From Symbiodinium natans (lineage: Eukaryota; Sar; Dinophyceae; Suessiales; Symbiodiniaceae): DNA of 64,000 nt. The stretch is taken from the NCBI GenBank assembly GCA_905221605.1, contig CAJNDS010002368.1, positions 822,511 to 886,510 of the forward strand. Direction: 5' to 3'. The notes under the pieces were generated by a model. That model saw only the letters and a list, made by a program, of their open reading frames with translations, searched no databases and had not been told where the DNA came from. The translations under genes were made by a program, and so were the position numbers. Position 1 is the stretch's first letter. Every line of letters starts with the position of its first letter. Shown one piece after another: positions 34,998 to 44,900 of this stretch.

Positions 34998-35254
34998 GCT
35001 TCTAGTGGATAGGGTTTAAGGTTTGGGGATTCGGGTTCAGCATTGAAGGGGGGGGAGTGGGGCACGCCTTCCCTGATCTGGCAGATTGCGGCGAGGGGGG
35101 AAGTACCTGAGCCAGGGGACCGCCATAAACCCTGAGCCATCAACCCTAAACCCGAAACCCTAAACCCTAAACCCTAAACCCTAAACCCAGTTTAGGGTTT
35201 GAAGAGTAGGGCTTTGAGAGCAGGGAGGGAATGTGGGGGCTGATTTGTTTACAG

Positions 35255-35370
35255 GTTTAGGGTTTAGGGTTTAGGGTTTAGGGTTTAGGGTTTAGGGTTT
35301 AGGGTTTAGGGTTTAGGGTTTAGGGTTTAGGGTTTAGGGTTTAGGGTTTAGGGTTTAGGGTTTAGGGTGT
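35255..35370 (+). repeat. TTTAGGG array
   Basis: About 16 perfect units. Confidence 0.92.
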
Positions 35371-35475
35371 AGGGCTAGTGGTTTTACAGGGACTGTTGCG
35401 GCTGAACTCGGGCTCCACTTACTCGCAACTCTTTAGGGTTTAGGGTGAAGTTTAGGGTCTAGGGTTTAGGGTGTG

Positions 35476-35478
35476 CGC

Positions 35479-35516
<38 letters not shown>

Positions 35517-36012
35517 GTCTGTCTTACTGTCTTTCTGTCTTTCTGTGCTTCTGTCCTTCTGTCTTTCTGTCTTTCCTGTCTTTCCTGTCGTTCTGCCTTT
35601 CTGTCTTTCTTTCTGTCTTTCTGTCTTTCTGTCTTTCTGTCTTTCTGTATGTCTGTGTCTCTGTCTCTATCTGTGTCTCTGTCTGTGTCTCTGTGCGGTC
35701 TCGGTCTCTGTATCTGTGTATCTGTGTCTCTGTGTCTCTGTGTCTCTGTGTCTCTGTGTCTCTGTGTCTCTGTGTCTCTGTGTCTCTGTGTCTCTGTGTC
35801 TCTGTGTCTCTGTGTCTCTGTGTCTCTGTGTCTCTGTGTCTCTGTCTCTCTGTCTCTCTGTCTCTCTGTCTCTCTGTCTCTCTGCCTCTCAGTCTGTCAG
35901 TCTGTCAGTCCGTCAGTCTGTCAGTCTGTCAGTCTGTCAGTCTGTCAGTCTGTCAGTCTGTCAGTCTGTCAGTCTGTCAGTTTGTCAGTCTGTCAGTCTG
36001 TGTGTGCGTGTG
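35476..36012 (+). repeat. Compound pyrimidine-purine microsatellite (GTCT, TTCTGTC, GTGTCTCT, CAGTCTGT)
   Basis: Successive blocks of different short units: GTCT (35480-35510), CTTTCTGT (35530-35650), CTGTGTCT (35660-35840), CTGTCTCT (35840-35885) and CAGTCTGT (35890-36000). All three forward frames stay open as C/L/S/V homopolymer-like peptides up to 244 codons; this is repeat read-through, not a gene. Confidence 0.9.
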
Positions 36013-37512
36013 TGGGTGCGTCCATTTTTTTTTTGGGGGGGGGTCGCACCTTGCATGCACAAAGGTGGGAGGAGGGGGAAGCTGCACCACCCGGAAGTAC
36101 ACGCCTGTGCCACTCTTGACACACGTTGCGTGCGCGCACGCCGGCCTTGGCCCCCCCCAAACGACACGCTGTGACTCCGCTCTCGTGGCTTGGCTTAAAC
36201 TCTGAACTGAAACCCCTGAACCCCGAAACCCGAAACCCCTAAACCCCTTAAATCCCTGAAACCCTGAACCCTAAACCCTGAACCCTAAACCCTAAACCGT
36301 AAACCCCTAGAGCCCCCCCAAACCCCTAAACCCCGAAGCCCTTGAGACCCGTGCTTCTGAAGGACTGCACGCTGGGCGGCCAACAGCCGGCTTTTCCATC
36401 TACTTCGGATTTCGTTGGAGGGTCTAGGGTTTAGGGTTTGGGGTTTAGGGTTTAGGGTTTAGGGTTTAGGGTTTAGGGTTTAGGGTTTAGGGTTTAGGGA
36501 CAGCGAACAACTGTTGCCACTGGTCGTTGAAATCTGCGGCAGCGTGCACGGGGTCTTGAAACGCAAGGCGGATCTGGTGGGCTGCGTTGTAGCTCAGCCA
36601 CACAAGCTTTGCCAGCTCAGAACGGGTTGCCCTAAACCCTAAACCCTAAACCCTAAACCCTAAACTTCTGGACCGTTGGGCAGTGGTCAGATGCACGGTG
36701 ACGCGCATATGCCCACAGATGCTGCAAGGCCTCAGGGTCGACCTTCCCCTCTGGATCCCGAACTACCCCCTACAACCCCTAAACCCTAAACTGAAACCTC
36801 TGTAGAACCCGAACCCCAAAACCCTAAACCCTAAACTCCCTAAACCCTAAACCCCCTAAACCCTAAACTCCCTAAACCCTGAACTCCCTAAACCCTAAAC
36901 CCTAAACCCCAAACTCCCCAAACCCTAAACCCTAAACCCTAAACCCAATTTGAAGCCCTCGATCCTCGGCGACTTTGGGCCAAGGCGCGATTCCTCCTCG
37001 CAGTCGATGGTGACGCCCGTCAGGCGCAGGTTCAGCCTCGAGGGTTCAGAATGTAGGGCTTAAGCCTAAACACCCTAAACCCAAAACCCTAAACCTTAAA
37101 CCCTAAACCGCACTCGAGGGGTTCATAAGCCCCAGAGGGAAGGGGTCATAACTCATAACTTCTTGTATCTTACGAATGTCGAGGGTTGGGATCGTAAACC
37201 CTAGCTAGGCCCTAAAAACCCTAAACCCTAAACCCTAAACAGGAAACTCCAAAAAGTTGGAACATCCTTATCCCCGTATCCCAGAAGGTATACCAAAAGG
37301 GAAGCTCAGCTCTCATCATCCTTAAACCCACCCTAAACCCTAAACCCTAAACCCTAAACCCTAAACCCTAAACCCTAAACCCTAAACCCTAAACTGTTCC
37401 AACTTTCTGGAGTTCACTGTACACGAGATGACATGCAGGAGGTGCCGAGGTGCTGTGGAGGCGTCGGCTCTGTAACGATCCCGAGCAGCTGCCGGACGTA
37501 CCTGCACTTCTA
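36013..37512. other. Spacers and CCCTAAA/TTTAGGG arrays; no gene
   Basis: 36020-36200 is unique GC-rich sequence. 36430-36498 is TTTAGGG, 36770-36950 CCCTAAA with CTCCCTAAA variants, and 37325-37395 a CCCTAAA array. No gene was recognised. Confidence 0.5.
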
Positions 37513-37556
37513 GGGTTTTGGGTTTTTGGGGGGTTTACCCCCAAAACCCAAAACCC
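37513..37556. repeat. Telomere-type palindrome
   Basis: GGGTTTTGGGTTTTTGGGG and CCCCCAAAACCCAAAACCC are inverted around GGTTTA, forming a strong hairpin of opposite-orientation telomere-like units. Confidence 0.8.
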
Positions 37557-37949
37557 TGAACCCTAAACCCCCCAAACCCTTTAGGCTTAGGGTTTTGGGA
37601 AGGCGTGGGGCTTATCAGATCATGCGGCTGTGCCGGGCCTGCGGACGTGGAGTGTAGGGCTTAGGGTTTGGGAGAGCTCGAGGAACCCTAAAGCCCAGAG
37701 TCCTAAACCCTAAACCTTAAACCCTAAACCCTAAACCCTAAACCCTAAACCCTAAGCCCTAAACCCTAAACCCTAAGAGCCCCAAACCCGAAACCTTAAA
37801 CCCTAGAGCCCTACAGTAAACACTAGCCGCCCCTAAACACCAAACCCTCAACCCTAAAGCTAAAAACCCTAAACCCTAAACCCTAAACCCTAAACCCCCT
37901 GGTAACCCCCCAAACCCCGAAAACCCCAAAGCCTTGGCCCATACTACTC

Positions 37950-38046
37950 CATTTTTGTTTGGGGGGGGGGGGGAGGGGTTCTTCTAGTAGAACTGCGTAA
38001 CTATATAGGGGCCATAAGGTAACACTATTCGCGATTCTTCCGGCCC
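37950..38046 (+). mobile_element. Family G element (copy) beside a poly-G run
   Basis: GGGGTTCTTCTAGTA, TATAGGGGCCATAAGG, AACACTATTC and ATTCTTCCGGCCC follow the order of 9701-9780. Confidence 0.5.
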
Positions 38047-38159
38047 TTAACCCTCAACTAAACCCGAAGCCCGAAAACCCTAAACCCTAAACCCGCATTA
38101 CTATACTAGTCTTCGGGGCTTCGGGTCCTACGAGCTTGGAGTCTGCGGCTTAGAGCTTT

Positions 38160-38290
38160 AAGGAGTTTAGGGTTTAGGGTACTAGGGTTTAGGGTTTAGG
38201 GTTTAGGGTTTAGGGTTTAGGGTTTAGGGTTTAGGGTTTAGGGTTTAGGGTTTAGGGTTTAGGGTTTAGGGTTTAGGGTTTAGGGCTAGG
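38160..38290 (+). repeat. TTTAGGG array
   Basis: About 17 units, nearly perfect. Confidence 0.9.
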
Positions 38291-38590
38291 GTTTAGGGTT
38301 TAGGGCTTAGGGCTTGCGATGTTGGTGGAAGTTTGGAGGGCTTCGAGGGTTTCGGGTCAATGCGGGTTCTAGGGCTGAGAGTTTTAGGGTCTAGGGTATT
38401 CGGGTTTAGGGTCTAGGGTATTAGGGTTTAGGGCTTGGGGTTTAAGGTTTAGGGTTGAGGGTTTAGGGTTTAGGGCTTAGGGCTTAGGGTTTGAGAAGAC
38501 TTGGTCTTCATGACGTGTGGCCTCAGGTTTAGGGTGTTTCGGCCTTCCGGGGATTTTTCAGGGTCCAGAGCTCGTGAGGTTGATTATCGA

Positions 38591-38708
38591 GTTCTGTTAA
38601 GGGAGGGGGGAACCCAAGGCTCCCTACTACTCTCCACTACTCCCTAAGGCTCCCTGAGCTTCCCAAGGTTCCCAAAAGGTACCTGCCCCCCCCCTCTCCC
38701 TTAAGAAC
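38591..38708. mobile_element. Foldback element with GTTCTTAAGGGAG termini
   Basis: GTTCTGTTAAGGGAGGGGGG at the left and CCCCTCTCCCTTAAGAAC at the right are inverted. The interior holds CTCCCTACTACTCTCCACTA-type repeats. Its TTAAGAAC end resembles family E. Confidence 0.65.
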
Positions 38709-38864
38709 ACCATATGTTTAAATGCCGCTTACAGGTTTGGGGTTTAGACTTTAGACCCGACGCCTACAGGCAGGAAGACCGCCAGACCGCCAGACCTACT
38801 GCGTCATGATGCCACGTTGGGCTCTGACTCACCCACACTTGTAACTGCCCATCAACCTTCCTTT

Positions 38865-39006
38865 ATGGTTTAGGGTTTAGGGTTTAGGGTTTAGGGTTTA
38901 GAGTTTAGGGTTTAGGGTTTAGCGCTTAGGGTTTAGGGTTTAGGGGTTAAACCCTAAACCCTAAACCCTAAACCCTAAACCCTGAAACCCTAAACCCTAA
39001 ACCCTT
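38865..39006. repeat. Head-to-head TTTAGGG / CCCTAAA arrays
   Basis: TTTAGGG units (38870-38945) switch directly to CCCTAAA units (38948-39005) at GGGGTTAAACCC, giving a telomere-type inverted junction. Confidence 0.8.
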
Positions 39007-39189
39007 CCAGTTTTTGAGGAAACGCCCAGCACTAGCCGAGCAGCTCTGCTCGGTTCCTCAGCGGCGTCTTGCGGCGGTTGATCTGGAACCGTGAGGTCAT
39101 GTAGGCCTGGCTGTAGCAGGTTTCGGGTTTCGGGTTTAGGGTTTAGGGTTTTTTAAGGTTCACGGTCCAGGCTTAGGATCCGGTTTCGT

Positions 39190-39660
39190 GGTTAGGCTTC
39201 TGGGTCGGAGAGCAACCGAGCAGTTCACAGGGTACCCGCGGTTTGTGTTTGGAGCGGCTATCGCCCTTTTATTTTGTGTGGCTCGGGCCTTGGCTTTCAA
39301 AGTTGTGTTCTCGCGCAGGCGTGGCTCTCGTTTGTCCCGCGCGCAGGCTGCGCGCTAAGTGCAGAACTGATCGTACTCCGTGTTGTGGTGGGCTTGAACT
39401 GTTTGCGCTGCACTGCGCCATCGAATGCTTTTATAGATGCCAGGGTCTCTCGTGTTCGTCCGCTCAGGCACTGCGTTCTGACGTGGTGGGCAAGCCAGGA
39501 CAGGAAGTTGCAACCCTTTCTGGAAAGTCAGCATCTTGAAGAGAGGAACCAAGGGATGCACTCATCAAGACCACCAAGCAGCCCTTCACATGCTGAAATG
39601 CCTGCAATGCCCGATATTTCAGGTCTCAAAGGGGACGGCCAGCCTTGAAACGAGGGTTTA
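39190..39660 (+). other. Unique segment with an open frame of unknown meaning
   Basis: This is one of the longest non-repetitive stretches outside the retrotransposon. A plus frame runs from about 39274 to 39648 (no ATG until late; GTG at 39274), Leu-, Arg- and Cys-rich at first, then Ser- and Pro-rich. No domain was recognised. A single exon of a spliced gene or a decayed gene is possible, but codon-level evidence is absent. Confidence 0.2.
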
Positions 39661-39720
39661 CTTGGAGGTTCATAGTACTTATCAACCCATTATAACTGTA
39701 CTTAAAACCCACCCATGTCC
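39660..39720. mobile_element. Family A element, right part lost
   Basis: TACTTGGAGGTTCATAGTAC at the left and TTATAACTGTACTTAAAACC inside; no right terminus. Confidence 0.5.
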
Positions 39721-40488
39721 AAACAGAATCCAAACAGAATACATGCATGAACAGGGGGGATTGGGTGGGCCACAGTGTTGCCGTTTTCCGGAGAAATGGG
39801 GGGTGGGGGGGGTGGGTGTATATCTGCGCTTGATTTTAGGTTTGGAATTGCAGGTTTGCATTTTTCATACCAAGTAGAAGGCGACTCGGAGCCGGAGGAG
39901 GGGGGGTAGTTAGCAGGGCGGAAGGACCTGAGCAAACACCTCTAAACAACAACAGAGCGACATCTTCGAAGGTCCAAAGAACACCCGAAATCTTGGAAGG
40001 GTGGCTTAATGGCTCTTATAAAGAGCGCTTCAGGCTAATGGGGCTCACTCTGCCACCCCTCCTCCCGTTCAGAGTTTAGGGACTTGGGCTTTAATTCCTA
40101 GGATGTTACGGCTGGGGATTTAGGGCCTTGGGCTTTGGAATCTCAACCCTCTTTAAGCCTTTCAACGGCCTAGACCCTTCGATCCAGGGCCATGTTGCAC
40201 ATCAGCCAAACATATGCCCTATGCCCTACACCCACAAACCCTTAAACCCTTAAAGCCTTAAACTCTTAAACCCTTCAACCCTTAAACCCTTCAACCCTTC
40301 AACCCTAAACCCTCAACCCTCAGCCCTCAACCCTAAACCCGAAACCCTCAACCCTAACCCTAGACCCTGAACCCTAAACCCTAAACCAAAAACCCCCTCA
40401 ACCCTGAGAAGCGCTTGAGCTGCTGCGAAGACATGCCCGCGCACCCCAAGCCCGGCGGAGAAGTACAGGCAGATCTTGGCCATGCTTT
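39721..40488. other. Unique spacer and CCCTTAAA/CCCTCAA repeats; no gene
   Basis: 39721-40200 is unique with G-runs. 40240-40400 is CCCTTAAA, CCCTTCAA and CCCTCAA variants. Confidence 0.45.
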
Positions 40489-40545
40489 TGAAGGTTCGAA
40501 GGTCGTTATAGGTGGGGTTATAGGTGGGGTGATAAGTAGGGTTTA
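40489..40545. mobile_element. Family A element, left arm only
   Basis: TTGAAGGTTCGAAGGTCGTT, then GGTGGGGTTATAGGTGGGG, running into TTTAGGG. Confidence 0.5.
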
Positions 40546-40564
40546 GGGTTTGGGGGTTTAGGGC

Positions 40565-40686
40565 TACTTGAAGGTTCGCGGGTAGTTATAAGTGGGGTTA
40601 TAAGTAGAGTAACTCTAGTCTTCGCCGAAGACCCTACTTAGGGTACTTACAACCCTTACTGAGAACCACCCATGAGCCTTCAAGTA
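40565..40686. mobile_element. Family A foldback element, complete
   Basis: TA-CTTGAAGGTTCGCGGGTAG ... CACCCATGAGCCTTCAAG-TA, 122 bp. An inner palindrome TCTTCGCCGAAGA is at the centre. Confidence 0.8.
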
Positions 40687-41213
40687 CGGGTTCTTGCGCA
40701 GCCTACTAAACCCTAAACCCTAAACCCTGATCCAAAACAGTACACCCTAAACCCTAAATGCGTTGGGGCTGGGAGCCGAGAGATCCCCCACACATGGCCA
40801 AAGATTGAAGGCAACCCCAAAACTAGGGTTTAGGGTTTGGGGTTTGGGGTTTGGGGGTTTGGGGCTTGGGGTTTGGGGTTTGGAGTTTGGGGTTTGGGGT
40901 TTGGAGTTTGGGGCTTGGGGCTTGGGGTTTGGGGTTTGGGGTTGAACCCTAAGCCCCAACCTCTAAAACCCCTAGGGATCACATCGACCCTGAGCTTCGG
41001 GTTTAGCGTTTAGGGTTTAGGGTTCAAGGTTTAGGATTTAGGGTTTAGGGTTTAGGGTTTTAGGGTTTAGGGTTTAGGGATTTAGGGTTTAAGGGTTTGA
41101 AAAGGGCCCACGATTTCGGCTTGCGAAGAACTTAACCCGCGCTGAGTTCTTCGTTCTCAGTAGGGGTTTATGGAAACTGGGTACCCTGTGGTACTCATGG
41201 GAATTCTGTAGGG
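40687..41213. other. TTTGGGG array and spacers; no gene
   Basis: 40826-40942 is TTTGGGG with TTTGGAG variants; 40995-41095 is TTTAGGG. Unique sequence follows. Confidence 0.5.
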
Positions 41214-41308
41214 AGTTCTCTAAATTCAGGTCCTTCCTGGGGTTCTTATTTTTAGGCGGATTCCCTCTTATTTAGGGTACCCAACAAGGGGCCACCATTT
41301 AGAGAACT
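41214..41308. mobile_element. Foldback element, family F
   Basis: AGTTCTCTAAAT at the left and ATTTAGAGAACT at the right form a perfect 12-bp inverted repeat. Its right end is partly duplicated near 50565-50600. Confidence 0.6.
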
Positions 41309-41315
41309 GACCATG

Positions 41316-41449
41316 TACTTGGAGGTTCAGGGTACTTAGAAACCAAGTTATAACTGTGCTTATAACCCAATTCTATAACCCTATTAGGGTACTTCAGGGC
41401 TTAGAAGTGCGTTTTTTTACGAGTTATAAGTACCCTGAACCTCCGGGTA
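41316..41449. mobile_element. Family A foldback element, complete
   Basis: TA-CTTGGAGGTTCAGGGTACT ... AGTACCCTGAACCTCCGGG-TA, with TA flanks. Confidence 0.75.
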
Positions 41450-41471
41450 GGATTCAGGCTAGACCCCCAGA

Positions 41472-41550
41472 GTACCCTAGGAATGGCAAGGATGCCCCCT
41501 TCTGGCATAAACGGCCCTTATAAGGGGGAACCTAAGCCCTTGTAGGGTAT
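41472..41550. mobile_element. Family D element (copy 5), left part
   Basis: GTACCCTAGGAATGGCAAGG, then CTTATAAGGGGGAACCTAAG and CCCTTGTAGGGTA. The last 22 bases recur after the retrotransposon at 50546-50567. Confidence 0.5.
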
Positions 41551-41575
41551 GGTTTAGGGTTTAGGGTTTAGGGTT

Positions 41576-41580
41576 TAGGG
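41576..41580 (+). other. Target site duplication, left (TAGGG)
   Basis: TAGGG directly precedes the 5' LTR and is repeated at 50436-50440 after the 3' LTR. Because the surrounding DNA is itself TTTAGGG repeats the match could partly arise by phase, but excision of the element plus one copy gives a perfectly in-phase array. Confidence 0.75.
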
Positions 41581-41873
41581 TGCGGAGCTGCAATTGGTAT
41601 TGTAGAAAGGAGTTAGTGTTGAGGGTTGGATGGGTCAATGAACCCGGAAATCTTATTTGGCTCAAGATGGCCCAGAGCCGTCCGCTTTTCGTTGAAAAGG
41701 TTGTGTCCGTGTGTTGGGTGTTGGGTCTTGTGGGAGGTAGTAGTCCCGACCCTTCTCCCTTAGCCTTTCCCTTTAGGGTGGGATTCTTCTCTTACTGGTT
41801 CGATCTGGGAAATCCATATAGGCAATTGTTAAGGGTTGGTTTCTTTCCCTTTTCCCCTTCGGTTGCCCCCGTA
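41581..41873 (+). repeat. 5' LTR (293 bp)
   Basis: It begins TGCGGAGCTG and ends TTGCCCCCGTA, so the termini are TG...TA rather than the usual TG...CA; the end is fixed by the matching TAGGG target duplications. It is identical to the 3' LTR except T/C at 41826. It carries a spliced-leader-like 11-mer at 41656-41666 and one internal CCCTTTAGGG motif. No TATA box is evident, as is usual in dinoflagellates. Short open frames across the LTR are probably incidental. Confidence 0.93.
41656..41666 (+). promoter_or_regulatory. Spliced-leader-like relict in the 5' LTR
   Basis: TTTGGCTCAAG equals the last 11 bases of the 22-nt dinoflagellate spliced leader and is followed directly by ATGG. The same motif is in the 3' LTR. 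Relict leaders in the genome are a known trace of retroposition of trans-spliced dinoflagellate mRNAs. The upstream half of the leader is not preserved, so chance cannot be excluded. Confidence 0.45.
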
Positions 41874-41885
41874 GGTTATGAGCCC
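41874..41885 (+). promoter_or_regulatory. Primer-binding site of half-tRNA (initiator tRNA-Met anticodon arm) type
   Basis: GGTTATGAGCCC starts at the first base after the 5' LTR. Its complement, GGGCTCATAACC, is the anticodon stem-loop of initiator tRNA-Met (anticodon CAT). Drosophila copia and yeast Ty5 prime minus-strand synthesis from an internally cleaved initiator tRNA using a PBS of this kind. The match, its exact position next to the LTR and the absence of a normal TGG-starting PBS all support the call. It implies a copia-type reverse transcriptase as the mobilising enzyme. Confidence 0.8.
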
Positions 41886-41940
41886 AAATTAGGTTCCCTG
41901 CGGTTGAGTGTTGTCTTAAGATCTTTGGGATCAAGAAGCA

Positions 41941-44900
41941 ATGCCTTCTCCTAAGCGATGGCTCCAACCTGCCTCGGATGGTGGACAGAATGGTGGAGCT
42001 GGAAATGGTGCAGCTGAGTCTCTGGGTGAAAGATCGGTGCTGGAAGAGGTGATTCCCGGCGCTGAAGAACATCTGGAAGAAGCCTTGGTTGCGGAAAGCC
42101 CCAATGTGGGTATGAATCCCAATGTGGATATGGTTAGCAATACTGAAGCTGAAGGACGTGCTGTCTCTGTATCGCCAAAGCCTGGTGAAAAAAGGAACTG
42201 GGACGCGACTGGTGGTATAGATCGTGAAATGGAGGTGACTGTTTTACGAGTGTTGCAAAAACACGGGTATCAGCCGTCGACTTCGACTTCGGGTCGAATG
42301 GTAGACCAAGGGTCTCAGACCGATCTGATTGGAGAAGTGCTGCAAGCGGCCAGGAGGCCTCTGAACAAGATCAAAAGGGATCCATCTTCGAGTTCCCAAG
42401 GTGGTGGAAGCGGTCACGAACAGAAGGGTGCGGACAGCTTTGAAGCTGCACCTGCTGCTGAATACGCCATGGGGGAGGAGGAGATCCTACAGATGGAGGC
42501 TGAAAGGTTGCGACAGTTGTCAGAAGAAGAGGACGAGATGCGTCAGGTCTCTGAAAGGGATGGTTTTCGGAAAGATGAGCATCTGATCCGAGCGTGTGAT
42601 GGCACAATGTGGGAATGGCACCTCCATGAAGATGGGAGACAATATTATTACTGCCTGGATACGCAGGAAAGCAAGTGGACATTGCCGGTTGTAGGTGAAA
42701 AGATGAAGAGTGACGAGGTGGTTGGGTCTCCTTCGGGCAATGAGCTGGAAATGGAGGCGGCACTGGGTTCTTCATCCTCTACTCCGAAGACTGAGTCTAC
42801 GAGGGCATTCCAGGGTAGTGTAAATAGTTTAGGTGAAAAAGATTTTTCCTCTACTATCAGGGATAGCGGTCCTAGGGCTGGTGGTGACGCCCCGACCTCG
42901 GGTTCTCCTGATGAGGAGGAGATTCCTGGAAACCGAGCAGACATCGCTGGAGCTCAACATCTGGATCGGGAAGGAATGGGAGCACTTTCTGAGGGTGTGG
43001 CAGCGGTGGAATCGGTAGGTCCAGAAGAAAAAATTCCCAATGTGGAGATCGGAACTGTGTCGGCTGCAGAAGAGCGAGTGGTGGATGTGGTACCTGTCGT
43101 TCAGGAAGGTGGTCCTGGAGATTCGGAAGACGGAGGGAAAAAGTTGTGTGTTGCGACTGAGGAGGTCTCTTCGTTTGGTGCCAAGATTCCTGCCATTCAA
43201 GGGGAAAAAGAAGCTTCTGGAATAGCTGGAGACACGGAAGATCTGAAAGATGAGGCCTGGAGCGCCAATGATGCGCGGGTCGATGCGCCAGATAGTACCT
43301 GGAGTGCGAAGGAAGCACGGGTTGAGGTGCATATGGTGTTACGTTCCACGGGCGACTGCAACAATGGGGCGCAGGTCTCCGCAGCAGCTGATGATGGAGG
43401 TTCACAGGTGGACGCACTGGTGCAACCTGAAGTTAGCCGCGAGGAACGGAATAGCAAGGGCTACACCGGAGCCGATGAGGCAGCTGTGGTCAACGATGGT
43501 GGCAATTCTCCTTTGGAAACCATGGAACCAAAGGAGCCTGCGGTGGAAGAAAGTGTGCCTGCCGTGGATGATCAACTCAATCGCCCTGCAGTGGAAGAAA
43601 ATTTGCCTGCTGCAGAAGGTGTGACAAAGGACTCCAATGATGGGTCCACTCCCATGAAGGGAGAAGTGTTGCCGTCTGGAAGTTCGCCGGAAGTCGACAC
43701 CGAGCGAACTGCAGCAGATGAGGCAAAGCCTTTGGCGGAGAAAAAGGGAGGTCCTGAAATCCAGGAGCACAAAAAAGATGAGCCTGTGGGACTCGTGGAG
43801 CAGGACGAGCAGTGTGACCCAAAGGTGAAGACAAATGATGCGCCAGGAGCCGATGATACAGAGGTGGTTTCTGAAGAGCATGCAAAGAAAGTGCCCCGAG
43901 CGGGAGCCTTGGAATCACCTGGGAACCATTGCTATCAAGAGGGAGATGAGATCATGGGTCTAGTGCGCTGCATCAATGGGTATGGAGCCTTTTTGGACCT
44001 TGGTGATTTGAATGTATTGATTCCTGCAGAAGGGAACAATACGTGTCAGTTCAGATTTGGTGATACTGTCAATGGAACAGTGAAACGAGTGGAAGATGAT
44101 GGTACCATAATCTTGGACACCTTTCTGGTTTTGGAAGAGGACGTGGAGGACTCTTCCTCGACGCTGCGGAAATGGAAACCCAGCGGCTGGAGTACGTGGT
44201 GGACGGATTCATGGTATGCTGGTCAATGGTACCAAGATTCCAACGGTCAATGGGACTGGAAACAGGAGGAAGAGCAATCCGATGAAGGGCTTGTGGTACA
44301 GGAGTTATCCTCAGAAGAACGAGAGGAAAGGCAACTTTATGGAGAAAAGATCTACAAAGCTCTTCTGGAGAATGGAAACGAAGATGAGGCCTATGTTGGC
44401 AAAATCACTGGGATGCTGTTGGGTCGCCCGATGGAAGATTTACAGGAGTGTGTTGCAGATCATGCATTCCTCAATGCGGAAGCTCGGCGCGCGTATGGCA
44501 TCTTGCAAAATGATGGTTGGAAGCCTGATGGTACAGAAAGCACAGGCTTGGGAAAGTTAACCACTTTTTCCCGAAAACAGTACCACAACGCGCTTTTCGA
44601 ACTGGCATGCAGAAAAAGGAGATTTACTCGACCAGTTGTGGGTGAAGCGGTGGCAACGGTGCTGAATCAAGGGGAAGATGAGTTTTGGAACGCGCTTTGG
44701 TTGGACACCAAGCTATTTTTGCAGGAGCTTGATGGTGCAGTGCAATCCATGAGCAAAAGGGAGAACAAGCCAATGGAAGCCTACATGGACCCTGACCAGT
44801 ACAAAAAGGCTCACATGACTCCACAGACTGTGTCACCTGGATACAGCAAACTGTGCAAGTTCTTCAATAAGGGAAGGTGTCGCAATGGCGATGGGTGTCC

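Noticed and set aside
35471-36205. Long Cys/Leu/Ser/Val open frames (up to 244 codons) in three plus frames
   Set aside because: They are read-through of GTCT/CTCTGTGT microsatellites; all three frames are open at once and the composition is only that of the repeat.
41580-41954. A 124-codon frame across the 5' LTR, repeated at the 3' LTR
   Set aside because: It starts with GTG at the LTR edge and has no domain; the copy in the 3' LTR follows from LTR duplication.
42371-43918. Minus-strand and alternate-frame ORFs of 100-180 codons inside the retrotransposon
   Set aside because: They are shadows of ORF1 and ORF2, which carry the recognisable domains in the plus frames.
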